The notes beneath the pieces were generated by a model that was not told where the DNA came from, ran no database searches, and saw only the letters and a program-made list of their open reading frames with translations. Below, piece after piece: positions 26,938 to 35,103 of a stretch of 64,000 bases of DNA. A program made the position numbers and the translations under genes. The number at the start of each line of letters is the position of its first letter. Within the stretch, counting starts at the first letter, position 1. The stretch is from Thiodiazotropha sp040506195 (lineage in GTDB: Bacteria > Pseudomonadota > Gammaproteobacteria > Chromatiales > Chromatiaceae). Where the stretch lies: assembly GCA_040506195.1 (NCBI GenBank), contig JBEVXH010000002.1:124001-188000 (forward strand), in the 5' to 3' direction.

Positions 26938-27980
26938 GTAAAAAGCCCACCATCGAACTGCGTACCTCGCCCCATGCCCATGCGGGAGATGATGTGGTGC
27001 GGATCATGCGCAACGTAGTCTATGCCTTGCTGCCGATCTGCATCTTCACGGTCTGGCAATTCGGCATCAGCGCCCTGGCCCTGCTGGTGGTGGTGACCGC
27101 CACCTGTCTGTTGAGCGAACGTCTGTTCAATCGCCTGAATGACCAGCCCAACAGCCTGAGAGACTGGTCCGCAACCATCACCGGCCTGTTGCTGGCGTTG
27201 ACCCTTCCCCCCGGCTTCCCCCTTTGGATGGGTGTCGTGGCGGGCTTCATCGCCATCGCCTTGGGAAAGGCCCTGTTCGGCGGTCTCGGTATGAACGCCA
27301 TGAACCCGGCGCTGATCGGCCGCGCTTTTGTCCAGGCAGCCTTTCCGGTGGCTATCACCACCTGGACGCCGGCGTTCTTCGAAGGACGTTTCTCCCAGTT
27401 TATTCCGACCACACTGACCCCTCCATTCCTGCAACCCCCCGCTCTCGGCGATTGGGTGGCGGAGGTTAAGGTTGACGCCTTCAGCGGCGCCACACCCCTG
27501 GCATTGCAGAAATTCGAAGGCGTACAAGCCGACATCATGGATATGCTGCTGGGAACCACCGCCGGATCGGCCGGCGAGACTTCGGCGCTCTTGATCCTGG
27601 TCTGCGGAATCTACCTGGCTGCAAGAAAAATGCTCGACTGGCGCATACCGGTGCTGGTGATGCTCGGTGCCTCGCTCACTGCCGGCATCTTCTTCCTTAT
27701 CGATCCCGGCCGCTATCCGGATCCCCTGTTCGTACTCTGTTCAGGCGGTTTGATGCTGGGCGCATGGTTTATGGCGAGCGATATGGTCGGTTCGCCAGTC
27801 ACCCCGCTTGGAGTCGTTATCTATGGATTGATGATTGGCATCGTCACAGTGATTATCCGCCTTTTCGGCGGTCTGACCGAAGGCGTCATGTACGCCATTC
27901 TCCTGGGAAATGCGGCCACGCCGCTGATCGACCAGATAACCCAGCCCCGCGTATTCGGTGAGCAGAAGGCAAGCAAATGA
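26934..27980 (+). CDS. rnfD: Rnf complex subunit RnfD
   Basis: Membrane protein of 348 residues with about nine helices. It carries MNPALIGRAFVQAAFP and the covalent FMN site SGATPL, in which the Thr would carry flavin (residues near 185-190). AWFMASDMVGSPVTPLG matches RnfD/NqrB. It starts within the rnfC stop (ATGA) and ends overlapping rnfG in the same way. RnfD relays electrons across the membrane and is thought to take part in ion translocation. In-frame codons continue upstream inside rnfC, but the overlapping ATG is the natural start. Confidence 0.96.
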   Translation: MSKKPTIELRTSPHAHAGDDVVRIMRNVVYALLPICIFTVWQFGISALALLVVVTATCLLSERLFNRLNDQPNSLRDWSATITGLLLALTLPPGFPLWMGVVAGFIAIALGKALFGGLGMNAMNPALIGRAFVQAAFPVAITTWTPAFFEGRFSQFIPTTLTPPFLQPPALGDWVAEVKVDAFSGATPLALQKFEGVQADIMDMLLGTTAGSAGETSALLILVCGIYLAARKMLDWRIPVLVMLGASLTAGIFFLIDPGRYPDPLFVLCSGGLMLGAWFMASDMVGSPVTPLGVVIYGLMIGIVTVIIRLFGGLTEGVMYAILLGNAATPLIDQITQPRVFGEQKASK

Positions 27981-28696
27981 GTAGTCCCGAAGCAGAAGTC
28001 ATGCAGCCTTCGACTCCCGCCGGTCCCATGATCCGGACGCTGATGGGTATTGCCATGCTGTCCGGGTTTCTGGTCGTTCTCACCTATCAGCTGACCAAAC
28101 CGATCATTGCAGAAAATCAGCGCCGGGCTATCGAGGCGGCTGTTTTCACTGTCATCCCGGGGGCTGTTTCACGCCGGGATTTTATAATCAGTGACGGTGA
28201 GCTGAAACCGGTAACCACAGACAAACCCGGCGATGGTATTCTGGTCTACGCCGGATATGACGGTGAAGGCGGTCTGAAGGGCGTCGCGGCAAAGGCCGCA
28301 GCACAGGGTTATGCGGATTTGATCCATATCCTTTACGGCTACGACCCCGCCTGCGAATGTATCCGCGGCGTGAAAGTCCTGAAATTGGCCGAGACACCCG
28401 GCTTGGGCGATAAGATTATCACCGATGCCAATTTTGTCGCCAACTTCGAGGCTTTGGATGCCAGGCTAAGCGGCGATGGGCAGGCGCTGAAAAATGAGAT
28501 CGTCACAGTCAAGCATGGCAGTAAACAGAATCCCTGGGAGATCGATGCCATCTCCGGCGCCACCATTTCATCGAAAGCGGTGGGAAAGGCGCTCAATCAG
28601 TCAGCCAAACGTCTGCTGCCTGATCTTGTGCCACAACTGGACAAGCTGCTACAGGAAGACAACACCGCGGATCTGCCTGAGGCCACCGATGAATAA
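27977..28696 (+). CDS. rnfG: Rnf complex subunit RnfG
   Basis: Protein of 239 residues. One N-terminal membrane helix (about 20-38) anchors a periplasmic FMN-binding domain ending in the flavinylation motif SGATISSKAV, where Thr is the covalent FMN attachment site. KLAETPGLGDKI is the conserved RnfG/NqrC block. The insert YGYDPACECIRGVKV carries two cysteines. The C-terminus is extended by an acidic tail. The start overlaps rnfD (ATGA). Flavinylation would need an ApbE transferase, which is not in this window. Confidence 0.95.
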   Translation: MSSPEAEVMQPSTPAGPMIRTLMGIAMLSGFLVVLTYQLTKPIIAENQRRAIEAAVFTVIPGAVSRRDFIISDGELKPVTTDKPGDGILVYAGYDGEGGLKGVAAKAAAQGYADLIHILYGYDPACECIRGVKVLKLAETPGLGDKIITDANFVANFEALDARLSGDGQALKNEIVTVKHGSKQNPWEIDAISGATISSKAVGKALNQSAKRLLPDLVPQLDKLLQEDNTADLPEATDE

Positions 28697-28714
28697 ACAG
28701 GAAGCGAATTGAGC

Positions 28715-29359
28715 ATGGCTAAAGACAACCACACCATCACCTGGGAGACATTCTCTGAAGGCCTGTGGCGGGACAACCCGGTATTCGTCATGCTGCTCGG
28801 CATGTGTCCTGTTCTGGCGGTCACCAACTCGGCGATCAACGCCTTGGCAATGGGTCTCGCCACCACCTTTGTACTTCTCGCCTCCGGCACCCTGATCTCG
28901 CTGCTGCGTCACAGCATACCGAAACAGGTCCGGATCGCCACCTATATCGTCATCATCGCCACCTTTGTCACCATCGTCGATTACACCATCCAGGCGATAT
29001 CCCTCGACCTCTATAATGCCCTGGGTGCCTTTATTCAGCTGATTGTTGTGAATTGCATGATTCTCGGTCGAGCGGAGGCCTACGCTTCTAGGAACCGACC
29101 GTTAAAGGCTGTCACAAATGGACTTGGGATGGGCATCGGCTTCACATTCGCTCTTCTCTGTCTGGGCGTGGTACGCGAGATCCTCGGCGCCGGTAGCCTG
29201 TTCGGAATCGATCTGTTCGGACCCCGGTTCGAACCCTGGGTGGTGATGGTACTACCGGCTGGCGGTTTTCTTGTGCTCGGGGCCTGGCTGCTGTTGTTTG
29301 AATGGTTAAATCAACGGAAAGAGCGGGCGGAACTGGAAACAGCGGCGGAAACGCAGTGA
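28715..29359 (+). CDS. rnfE: Rnf complex subunit RnfE
   Basis: Integral membrane protein of 214 residues with six helices. The signatures are NPVFVMLLGMCPVLAVTNSAINA near the N-terminus and QLIVVNCMILGRAEAYAS centrally; the paired Cys-containing half-helices coordinate the membrane iron centre shared with RnfA. The ATG at 28715 is preferred (AGGAAG ten bases upstream); a TTG lies six bases earlier. It is 18 bases after rnfG. Confidence 0.94.
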   Translation: MAKDNHTITWETFSEGLWRDNPVFVMLLGMCPVLAVTNSAINALAMGLATTFVLLASGTLISLLRHSIPKQVRIATYIVIIATFVTIVDYTIQAISLDLYNALGAFIQLIVVNCMILGRAEAYASRNRPLKAVTNGLGMGIGFTFALLCLGVVREILGAGSLFGIDLFGPRFEPWVVMVLPAGGFLVLGAWLLLFEWLNQRKERAELETAAETQ

Positions 29360-29395
29360 TTAACTTTAAATTCATAATTCGGAATGAAATGAACC

Positions 29396-29977
29396 ATGGG
29401 CACTGAATCACTCAGCTTTATTTTTCTAAACGCAGTGCTGGCCAACAACTTCGTGCTGGCGCTGTTTCTCGGTCTTTGCCCGTTTCTTGGAGTCTCAGGT
29501 AAACTCAACACCGCCCTGCCCATGGGATTGGCCACCATGTTCGTGATGCTGGTCAGTTCCGTCTGCGCCTATCTGATCAACATTGTCCTGGTGACATTCG
29601 AAATCGAGTTTCTGCGTTTAATCGCCTATATTGCTGTAATCGCCAGTGCAGTACAGCTGGTGGAGATGACCCTGAAGAAATTCACCCCGGGCCTGTTCCG
29701 TTCCCTGGGTATCTTTCTGCCGTTGATCACGACCAATTGCGCCATCCTCGGCCTGGCGCTGTTTCAGACATTTAAAGAGTATGACTTCCTGCAATCATTG
29801 GTCTATGCCTTGGGAGCCGGGACAGGCTTCATTCTGGCGATCGTGTTAATGGCCGGTCTGAGGGAAAAGCTTGAGCTTTCGACCATGCCCAGCATTACCC
29901 AGGGCGCCGCGGTCAGTCTGATGCTCGGTGGGTTGCTGTCGCTCTCGTTTATGGGGTTTGCGGGACTCGGGGGTTGA
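29396..29977 (+). CDS. rnfA: Rnf complex subunit RnfA
   Basis: Membrane protein of 193 residues with six helices, the paralogue of RnfE. It has NNFVLALFLGLCPFLGVSGK and PLITTNCAILGLALF, the two Cys half-helices that with RnfE hold the intramembrane iron centre. The gene order C-D-G-E-A is that of anaerobe-type rnf operons, not the A-B-C-D-G-E order of E. coli rsx. Confidence 0.95.
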   Translation: MGTESLSFIFLNAVLANNFVLALFLGLCPFLGVSGKLNTALPMGLATMFVMLVSSVCAYLINIVLVTFEIEFLRLIAYIAVIASAVQLVEMTLKKFTPGLFRSLGIFLPLITTNCAILGLALFQTFKEYDFLQSLVYALGAGTGFILAIVLMAGLREKLELSTMPSITQGAAVSLMLGGLLSLSFMGFAGLGG

Positions 29978-29980
29978 ACA

Positions 29981-30190
29981 ATGATTGATTATCTAATTGC
30001 CATGACAATCATTCCTATTCTGCTGCTCGGTTGGTTGATCGTACAATCCATTGCGCGGCGTTTCGCCAAGCTGCATCCTGAATTCGGCCCCCCCAGGGAA
30101 GAGGGTACGGGCTGCGGAAAGAGCTGTTTATGCAGCGGCAACAGCTGCCAACGTCAAGGGGACCACCTAAGAGGTTACAAACATGAATGA
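29981..30190 (+). CDS. small Cys-rich membrane protein of the rnf cluster (NqrM-like?)
   Basis: Protein of 69 residues with one N-terminal membrane helix (LIAMTIIPILLLGWLIVQSIA) and a short soluble tail carrying four cysteines in GCGKSCLCSGNSC (C-x3-C-x-C-x4-C). It lies three bases after rnfA and overlaps ppsA by eight bases. Architecture and Cys spacing recall NqrM (DUF539), the iron-delivery factor needed to mature the NqrD/E iron site, which is homologous to RnfE/A. An equivalent role for Rnf is an inference. Similar small Cys-tailed proteins also occur next to FeoB. Confidence 0.6.
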   Translation: MIDYLIAMTIIPILLLGWLIVQSIARRFAKLHPEFGPPREEGTGCGKSCLCSGNSCQRQGDHLRGYKHE

Positions 30191-32591
30191 TTCATCCAAT
30201 CAATCCAACAGCAGAGGACAAGCGGTGAATGGGCAAATCGTCTGGTTCGAACATCTGAAAATGCAGAATGTGGATCAGGTCGGAGGAAAGAACGCGTCCT
30301 TGGGTGAGATGATCAGCGGCCTCGCCGATGCGGGTGTCAGCGTTCCGGGCGGCTTTGCTACAACAGCTCATGCATTTCGTGAATTTCTGCGTCACAATCA
30401 TCTTGCGGAACGGATTGATCCGTTATTGAAAGCCCTTGATGTGGAGGATGTAACCGCTTTGGCCGAGGCAGGCAAGACGATTCGTCAATGGGTGGTTGAA
30501 TCCCCCTTCCCTGAAGTTCTGGAGACTGCGGTAACCGAAGCCTATCAACAGCTCACTGGCGACACGGAGACTCCCCCCTCTGTCGCTGTCCGTTCCTCGG
30601 CAACCGCCGAAGACCTGCCGGATGCCTCGTTCGCCGGCCAGCAGGAGACCTTCCTCAATGTGCAGGGATTGGATGCCGTGATGATCGCCATCAAGGAGGT
30701 CTTCGCCTCCCTCTACAACGATCGGGCTATCTCCTATCGGGTACATCAGGGTTTTGCCCATGAAGATGTGGCTCTCTCCGCAGGTATTCAGCGTATGGTG
30801 CGTTCCGATATCGGCTCCTCCGGGGTCATGTTCACACTGGACACCGAGTCCGGCTTCAAGGATGCCGTCTTTATCACCAGTTCCTATGGCTTGGGTGAAA
30901 CGGTGGTACAGGGTTCGGTGAATCCGGATGAGTTCTATGTCCACAAGGGCAACGTGGAAGTGGGACGCCCGGCCATCCTGCGACGCAGTCTGGGCGGTAA
31001 GGCAATTAAAATGATATACGGTCAGGCGGATGAAGAGCGGGTGGTCACCGTCGATGTGCCGGAACAGCACCGTCGACAATTCTCTCTCACAAACGAACAG
31101 GTGGAAAGCCTGGCGCAGATGGCGATCACCATCGAAAAGCACTATCAACGCCCGATGGACATCGAGTGGGGCCTGGATGGCAGTGACGGTCAGCTCTATA
31201 TCCTTCAGGCAAGACCGGAAACGGTGGAGAGCCGGGTCAACGCCTCCACGGTGGAACGATTCAAGTTGGAAGAGAAAGGCAAGGTCTTGGCCCAGGGGCG
31301 CGCCATCGGTCAACGCATCGGTGTCGGCGTGGCGAAGATCATCCATGACGCCAGTGAAATGGCCAAGGTCGAGCCCGGTGACGTATTGATCACCGACATG
31401 ACCGATCCTGATTGGGAGCCGGTAATGAAACGGGCCTCCGCCATCGTCACCAACCGGGGCGGCCGAACCTGTCATGCCGCGATTATCGCCCGCGAACTGG
31501 GTATCCCGGCGGTAGTGGGTTGCAACAATGCTACAGAAACCCTGCAAGAGGGCCAGGATGTCACGGTATCCTGCGCCGAGGGCGATGACGGTTTTATCTA
31601 TCAAGGTTTGCTGAAATTCTCGATCAGCCGCGGCGACGTCACCTCCCTTCCCGAACCGCCCGCCAAGATCATGATGAATGTGGCCAATCCTAGTCGAGCC
31701 TTCGCCTTCAGCCGTATTCCCAATGCCGGCATCGGTCTGGCGCGCCTGGAGTTCATCATCAACACCACCATCGGCGTACATCCCCGAGCACTGATGGAGT
31801 TTGACAATCTGCCCAGCGATATCAAAGCCAAAGTGCAGAAACAGGTCGACGGTTATCCGGCCCCGGTCGATTTCTATGTGGAGAAACTGGTTGAAGGAAT
31901 CTCCACCCTGGCTGCCGCCTTCAACGGTAAACCGGTCATCGTGCGCATGTCCGATTTCAAATCGAACGAATACGCAAACCTGATCGGAGGCAAACTCTAT
32001 GAACCCGAAGAGGAGAATCCGATGATCGGTTTTCGCGGCGCCTCCCGCTATATTTCAGAGAGTTTCAGACCCTGCTTCGAGCTGGAATGCCGTGCCCTGA
32101 AACGGGTACGGGAAGAGATGGGATTCGAGAATGTGGAGATCATGATCCCCTTTGTACGCACCCTGGAGGAGGCAGCCGCTGTCATCCGACTGCTGGAGGA
32201 GAACGGTCTTAAGCGGGGTGAAAACGGTTTACGGGTCATCATGATGTGCGAGCTGCCCTCAAACGCCGTCCAGGCCGAAGAGTTTCTGGAATTTTTCGAC
32301 GGCTTCTCCATCGGTTCAAACGATATGACCCAGTTGACCCTTGGACTGGACCGGGATTCCGGCTTGGTGGCCAAAAGCTTTGACGAGCGTGATCCCGCGG
32401 TTAAGCGGATGCTCGAGATGGCGATTCAGGCCTGCAATACTGCTGGAAAATATGTCGGCATCTGCGGACAGGGCCCGTCAGACTACCCTGATCTTGCCGA
32501 ATGGCTGGTTGAGCGAGGTATCCAAAGCGTCTCCCTGAATCCGGATACGGTAATCGATACCTGGCGTCTGCTGGCCGGCCTGGAAAGCTGA
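30183..32591 (+). CDS. ppsA: phosphoenolpyruvate synthase
   Basis: Protein of 802 residues (E. coli 792). It has the N-terminal ATP-grasp domain (VGGKNASLGEMI; SVAVRSSATAEDLPDASFAGQQETFLNV), the phosphohistidine swivel domain with GGRTCHAAIIARELGIPAVVG (catalytic His431), and the C-terminal PEP-binding barrel (FSIGSNDMTQLTLGLDRDSG; GICGQGPSDYP). It makes PEP from pyruvate and ATP. The start overlaps the preceding small rnf-cluster gene, coupling gluconeogenic PEP formation to the PFOR/Rnf block. ppsR, encoding its regulator, follows. Confidence 0.96.
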   Translation: MNDSSNQSNSRGQAVNGQIVWFEHLKMQNVDQVGGKNASLGEMISGLADAGVSVPGGFATTAHAFREFLRHNHLAERIDPLLKALDVEDVTALAEAGKTIRQWVVESPFPEVLETAVTEAYQQLTGDTETPPSVAVRSSATAEDLPDASFAGQQETFLNVQGLDAVMIAIKEVFASLYNDRAISYRVHQGFAHEDVALSAGIQRMVRSDIGSSGVMFTLDTESGFKDAVFITSSYGLGETVVQGSVNPDEFYVHKGNVEVGRPAILRRSLGGKAIKMIYGQADEERVVTVDVPEQHRRQFSLTNEQVESLAQMAITIEKHYQRPMDIEWGLDGSDGQLYILQARPETVESRVNASTVERFKLEEKGKVLAQGRAIGQRIGVGVAKIIHDASEMAKVEPGDVLITDMTDPDWEPVMKRASAIVTNRGGRTCHAAIIARELGIPAVVGCNNATETLQEGQDVTVSCAEGDDGFIYQGLLKFSISRGDVTSLPEPPAKIMMNVANPSRAFAFSRIPNAGIGLARLEFIINTTIGVHPRALMEFDNLPSDIKAKVQKQVDGYPAPVDFYVEKLVEGISTLAAAFNGKPVIVRMSDFKSNEYANLIGGKLYEPEEENPMIGFRGASRYISESFRPCFELECRALKRVREEMGFENVEIMIPFVRTLEEAAAVIRLLEENGLKRGENGLRVIMMCELPSNAVQAEEFLEFFDGFSIGSNDMTQLTLGLDRDSGLVAKSFDERDPAVKRMLEMAIQACNTAGKYVGICGQGPSDYPDLAEWLVERGIQSVSLNPDTVIDTWRLLAGLES

Positions 32592-32602
32592 TCGAACAGC
32601 CC

Positions 32603-32625
32603 GGGTGCCGCTCTTGGCGGCACCC
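32603..32625 (+). terminator. GC hairpin after ppsA
   Basis: Nine-bp perfect stem GGGTGCCGC/GCGGCACCC with a five-base loop, 12 bases after the ppsA stop. No T tract follows, so it is more likely a partial terminator or an mRNA-stabilising structure between ppsA and ppsR. Confidence 0.45.
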
Positions 32626-32675
32626 GACTCATCCATATAAATCGCCTATAGCAATAAAACACTGCAGCCCAGCGT

Positions 32676-33500
32676 ATGAAGCGTACCATCTTCTTTCTTG
32701 CCGACCACACCGGCATCACAGTCGAAGCCATGGGACGATCGCTGCTGAGTCAATTCGATGGTTTTACCTACGAAACCGTGCATTGGCCTTTTATCGATAG
32801 TCTCGACAAGGCCAGGCGGGTGGCGGAGCGAATCAATCAGACGACTATCGAGTCCGAACAGAAGCCGATTGTCTTCACCACCCTGGTGGACCCCCAGATC
32901 CGTGACTATTTCAAGCAGCTGGATGTTCCGGTAATGGACTTTTTCGAGACATTCACTGCCCGCCTGGAGGAGGAGTTGCAACTACCCTCCTCCCATGCCT
33001 TGGGTCGTTTTCATACGACTGACAACAACCGTGCCTACGATCAGCGCATCCATGCGGTAAATTTCGCACTGAACAATGATGACGGGGCAGTCACCAGGAA
33101 CTACACAACCGCCGATCTGATCCTGATTGGGGTATCCCGTGTCGGCAAGACCCCCACCTGTCTTTTTCTCGGGTTGCAGCACAGTGTTCTGGCGGCAAAC
33201 TACCCCCTCACGGAAGATGATCTTGAGAATGACCTGTTGCCAAATGTGTTGAATTCTTACCGCGACAAGCTCTATGGGCTGACCATCGATCCACACCAAT
33301 TGCAACGCATTCGGCAGGAGCGGCGGCCGGACCGCCGCTACTCATCGCTGGAACAGTGTAAAATGGAGATAAAGCTTGCTGAAGATCTCTATAAGCACTA
33401 TACAATCCCCTATTTGGATACCACATCCATGTCCATCGAGGAGATTTCCGCCAGGCTTTTACAACATATCAACCGGGCCGCCAAGGTTACAAACGAGTAA
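32676..33500 (+). CDS. ppsR: PEP synthase regulatory kinase/phosphorylase
   Basis: Protein of 274 residues of the DUF299 family. It has the N-terminal FFLADHTGITVEAMG, the nucleotide loop GVSRVGKT (152-159) and LYGLTIDPHQLQRIRQERRP. PpsR inactivates PEP synthase by ADP-dependent phosphorylation and reactivates it by Pi-dependent dephosphorylation. In E. coli the gene is divergent from ppsA; here it lies 84 bases downstream on the same strand. It allows PEP formation to be shut down when pyruvate should flow elsewhere. Confidence 0.94.
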   Translation: MKRTIFFLADHTGITVEAMGRSLLSQFDGFTYETVHWPFIDSLDKARRVAERINQTTIESEQKPIVFTTLVDPQIRDYFKQLDVPVMDFFETFTARLEEELQLPSSHALGRFHTTDNNRAYDQRIHAVNFALNNDDGAVTRNYTTADLILIGVSRVGKTPTCLFLGLQHSVLAANYPLTEDDLENDLLPNVLNSYRDKLYGLTIDPHQLQRIRQERRPDRRYSSLEQCKMEIKLAEDLYKHYTIPYLDTTSMSIEEISARLLQHINRAAKVTNE

Positions 33501-33637
33501 CCCCCGGTCTTGCCCAGATCCTGGCATGGCAGGAATAATCCCGTGTAAGCTTTACGCTAACTGTAGCGGTCACTCACACTGATCCGGCGATCGGAAATAT
33601 ACTATTTAACTTAAATTACACAACAATATTCATATCC

Positions 33638-33689
33638 AACTGATTTGTAAGACTATATCTGTGATTAACTGGTTTGTAAGACTGTTTAG
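33638..33689. repeat. imperfect 29-base tandem duplication across a start codon
   Basis: AACTGATTTGTAAGACT at 33638 is repeated 29 bases later as AACTGGTTTGTAAGACT (one difference in 17). The GTG start of the cyclase gene lies between the two cores. The period is not a multiple of three. Confidence 0.5.
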
Positions 33690-35103
33690 GAAGGCGCCTG
33701 TACCCATCGCCATCAAATGGACGATCTACATCGGGACACTGATCACGATGGTTATGGGTGTGCTCGGCTGGTTTCTCATCACCCAACAAACCAGCTTCCA
33801 TATGCGCGAAGTCAAAGGCTTCGGAGAGGTCCTGGTTGAACAACTTGCCCACTCCGCCAGCGAACCTTTGCTGGCGGATGACCAATTCAATCTGCAGGGA
33901 CTCGTCAGCCGACAGACACAAAATGATAAGGTGGTCGGCGCAGCGATCGTGCCGAGTGAAAAACCATGGATCACATCCGGCAATGTGCCCCACCAGCTCC
34001 CCGGCTCCGAAGAGCTGTTACCGATGATCTGGTCCTGGCGCGATGAAGGGAATATCCGGCATCCGGCAATCACTTTTTTCAGCACCATCAAATTTCGCGA
34101 TGTCATCGCCGGCCATGCAATGATCACTTTGGATCGGCAGTTCCTTGACCGGAATCAGCAGCGCACCATAGGCATCATCGGCTATGCCACATTTGGACTG
34201 ATACTGATTGCAGCCATACTCTCCTATGTCCTGAGTAAACGCTTGAGCAGACCTATCACCCTGCTCGCCCAGGCCGGTCAGAAGCCTGAGGCGGGTCTGC
34301 TGGTCAGCCCGATGGAGACCGACCGCCATGACGAAATCGGCCAGGTGTATGCCCATTTTGACCGTATGAGCGCGGGACTTCTGGAAAAGCGCCAGGTTGA
34401 AGATGCCCTGTCACGTTATGTATCACCCGTGGTTGCAGAGAAAATCCTCTCGAACCTGTCGCAACCGCGCCTCGCCAATCAGGAGATGGAAGGCAGTATC
34501 CTGTTCTGTGACATAGTAGGTTTCACCCGGCTCTCTGAGGACCTTCCTGCCGATGAGGTGGCATCCCTGCTGAACCTCTATCTGGGCGCCATTGCCGATT
34601 CCGCTCACCGCTGTCGCGGTGTTGTGGATAAATTTATCGGCGACAGCGCCATGATCCTGTTTGGTGTTCCCGAAGCGGATAAGGAGCACGGACAGCAGGC
34701 AATCCGGTGTGCCTGGCTGATTCAAGCCATGGTGCGCCATATCAATAAAAAGCGCCGACAGGCAGGCAAGGAACCGATCATGCTTCGGATCGGCATAAAC
34801 AGCGGTACAATGCTGGCCGGTAATATCGGAATACCCGACCGACTGGAATATACTGTGGTAGGCGATACGGTTAATCTCGCCTCCCGCCTATGCGGTGCAG
34901 CACCTGCTGACGGGATCATGATGAGTCAAGCGACAGCGGCATTTCCAGGCGTGTCCAATATGGTTGAACTGCACAAACAGCCCACGCTGAAAATACGTGG
35001 CAAAAAAAATCTCGTAACTCCCTATATTGCGGGAACACCGTCGCGGGAATTCGGTCAATGGTTGATGCGTACCATGGCTTACATATTGAAAAAAACAGGT
35101 TAG
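33661..35103 (+). CDS. membrane adenylate/guanylate cyclase with HAMP linker
   Basis: Protein of 480 residues. Two membrane helices (about 17-40 and 175-195) flank a periplasmic sensor part of about 135 residues. A HAMP-like segment (about 197-245) and a class III cyclase domain (about 265-460) follow. The metal-binding FCDIVGFTRLSE, the second Asp in KFIGDSAMILFG, and RIGINSGTMLAGNIG plus YTVVGDTVNLASRL are intact, so catalysis is expected. Asp/Thr specificity hints favour ATP. The GTG at 33661 is assigned without a clear ribosome binding site. A downstream lipoprotein gene starts directly after its stop codon and probably cooperates with it. The sensed signal is unknown. Confidence 0.88.
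   Translation: MINWFVRLFRKAPVPIAIKWTIYIGTLITMVMGVLGWFLITQQTSFHMREVKGFGEVLVEQLAHSASEPLLADDQFNLQGLVSRQTQNDKVVGAAIVPSEKPWITSGNVPHQLPGSEELLPMIWSWRDEGNIRHPAITFFSTIKFRDVIAGHAMITLDRQFLDRNQQRTIGIIGYATFGLILIAAILSYVLSKRLSRPITLLAQAGQKPEAGLLVSPMETDRHDEIGQVYAHFDRMSAGLLEKRQVEDALSRYVSPVVAEKILSNLSQPRLANQEMEGSILFCDIVGFTRLSEDLPADEVASLLNLYLGAIADSAHRCRGVVDKFIGDSAMILFGVPEADKEHGQQAIRCAWLIQAMVRHINKKRRQAGKEPIMLRIGINSGTMLAGNIGIPDRLEYTVVGDTVNLASRLCGAAPADGIMMSQATAAFPGVSNMVELHKQPTLKIRGKKNLVTPYIAGTPSREFGQWLMRTMAYILKKTG

Noticed and set aside
30423..31781. 452-codon open frame antisense to ppsA
   Set aside because: It mirrors the strongly coding ppsA strand, shows no recognisable domain, and has low-complexity His/Asp-rich composition typical of the complement of GC-rich codons.
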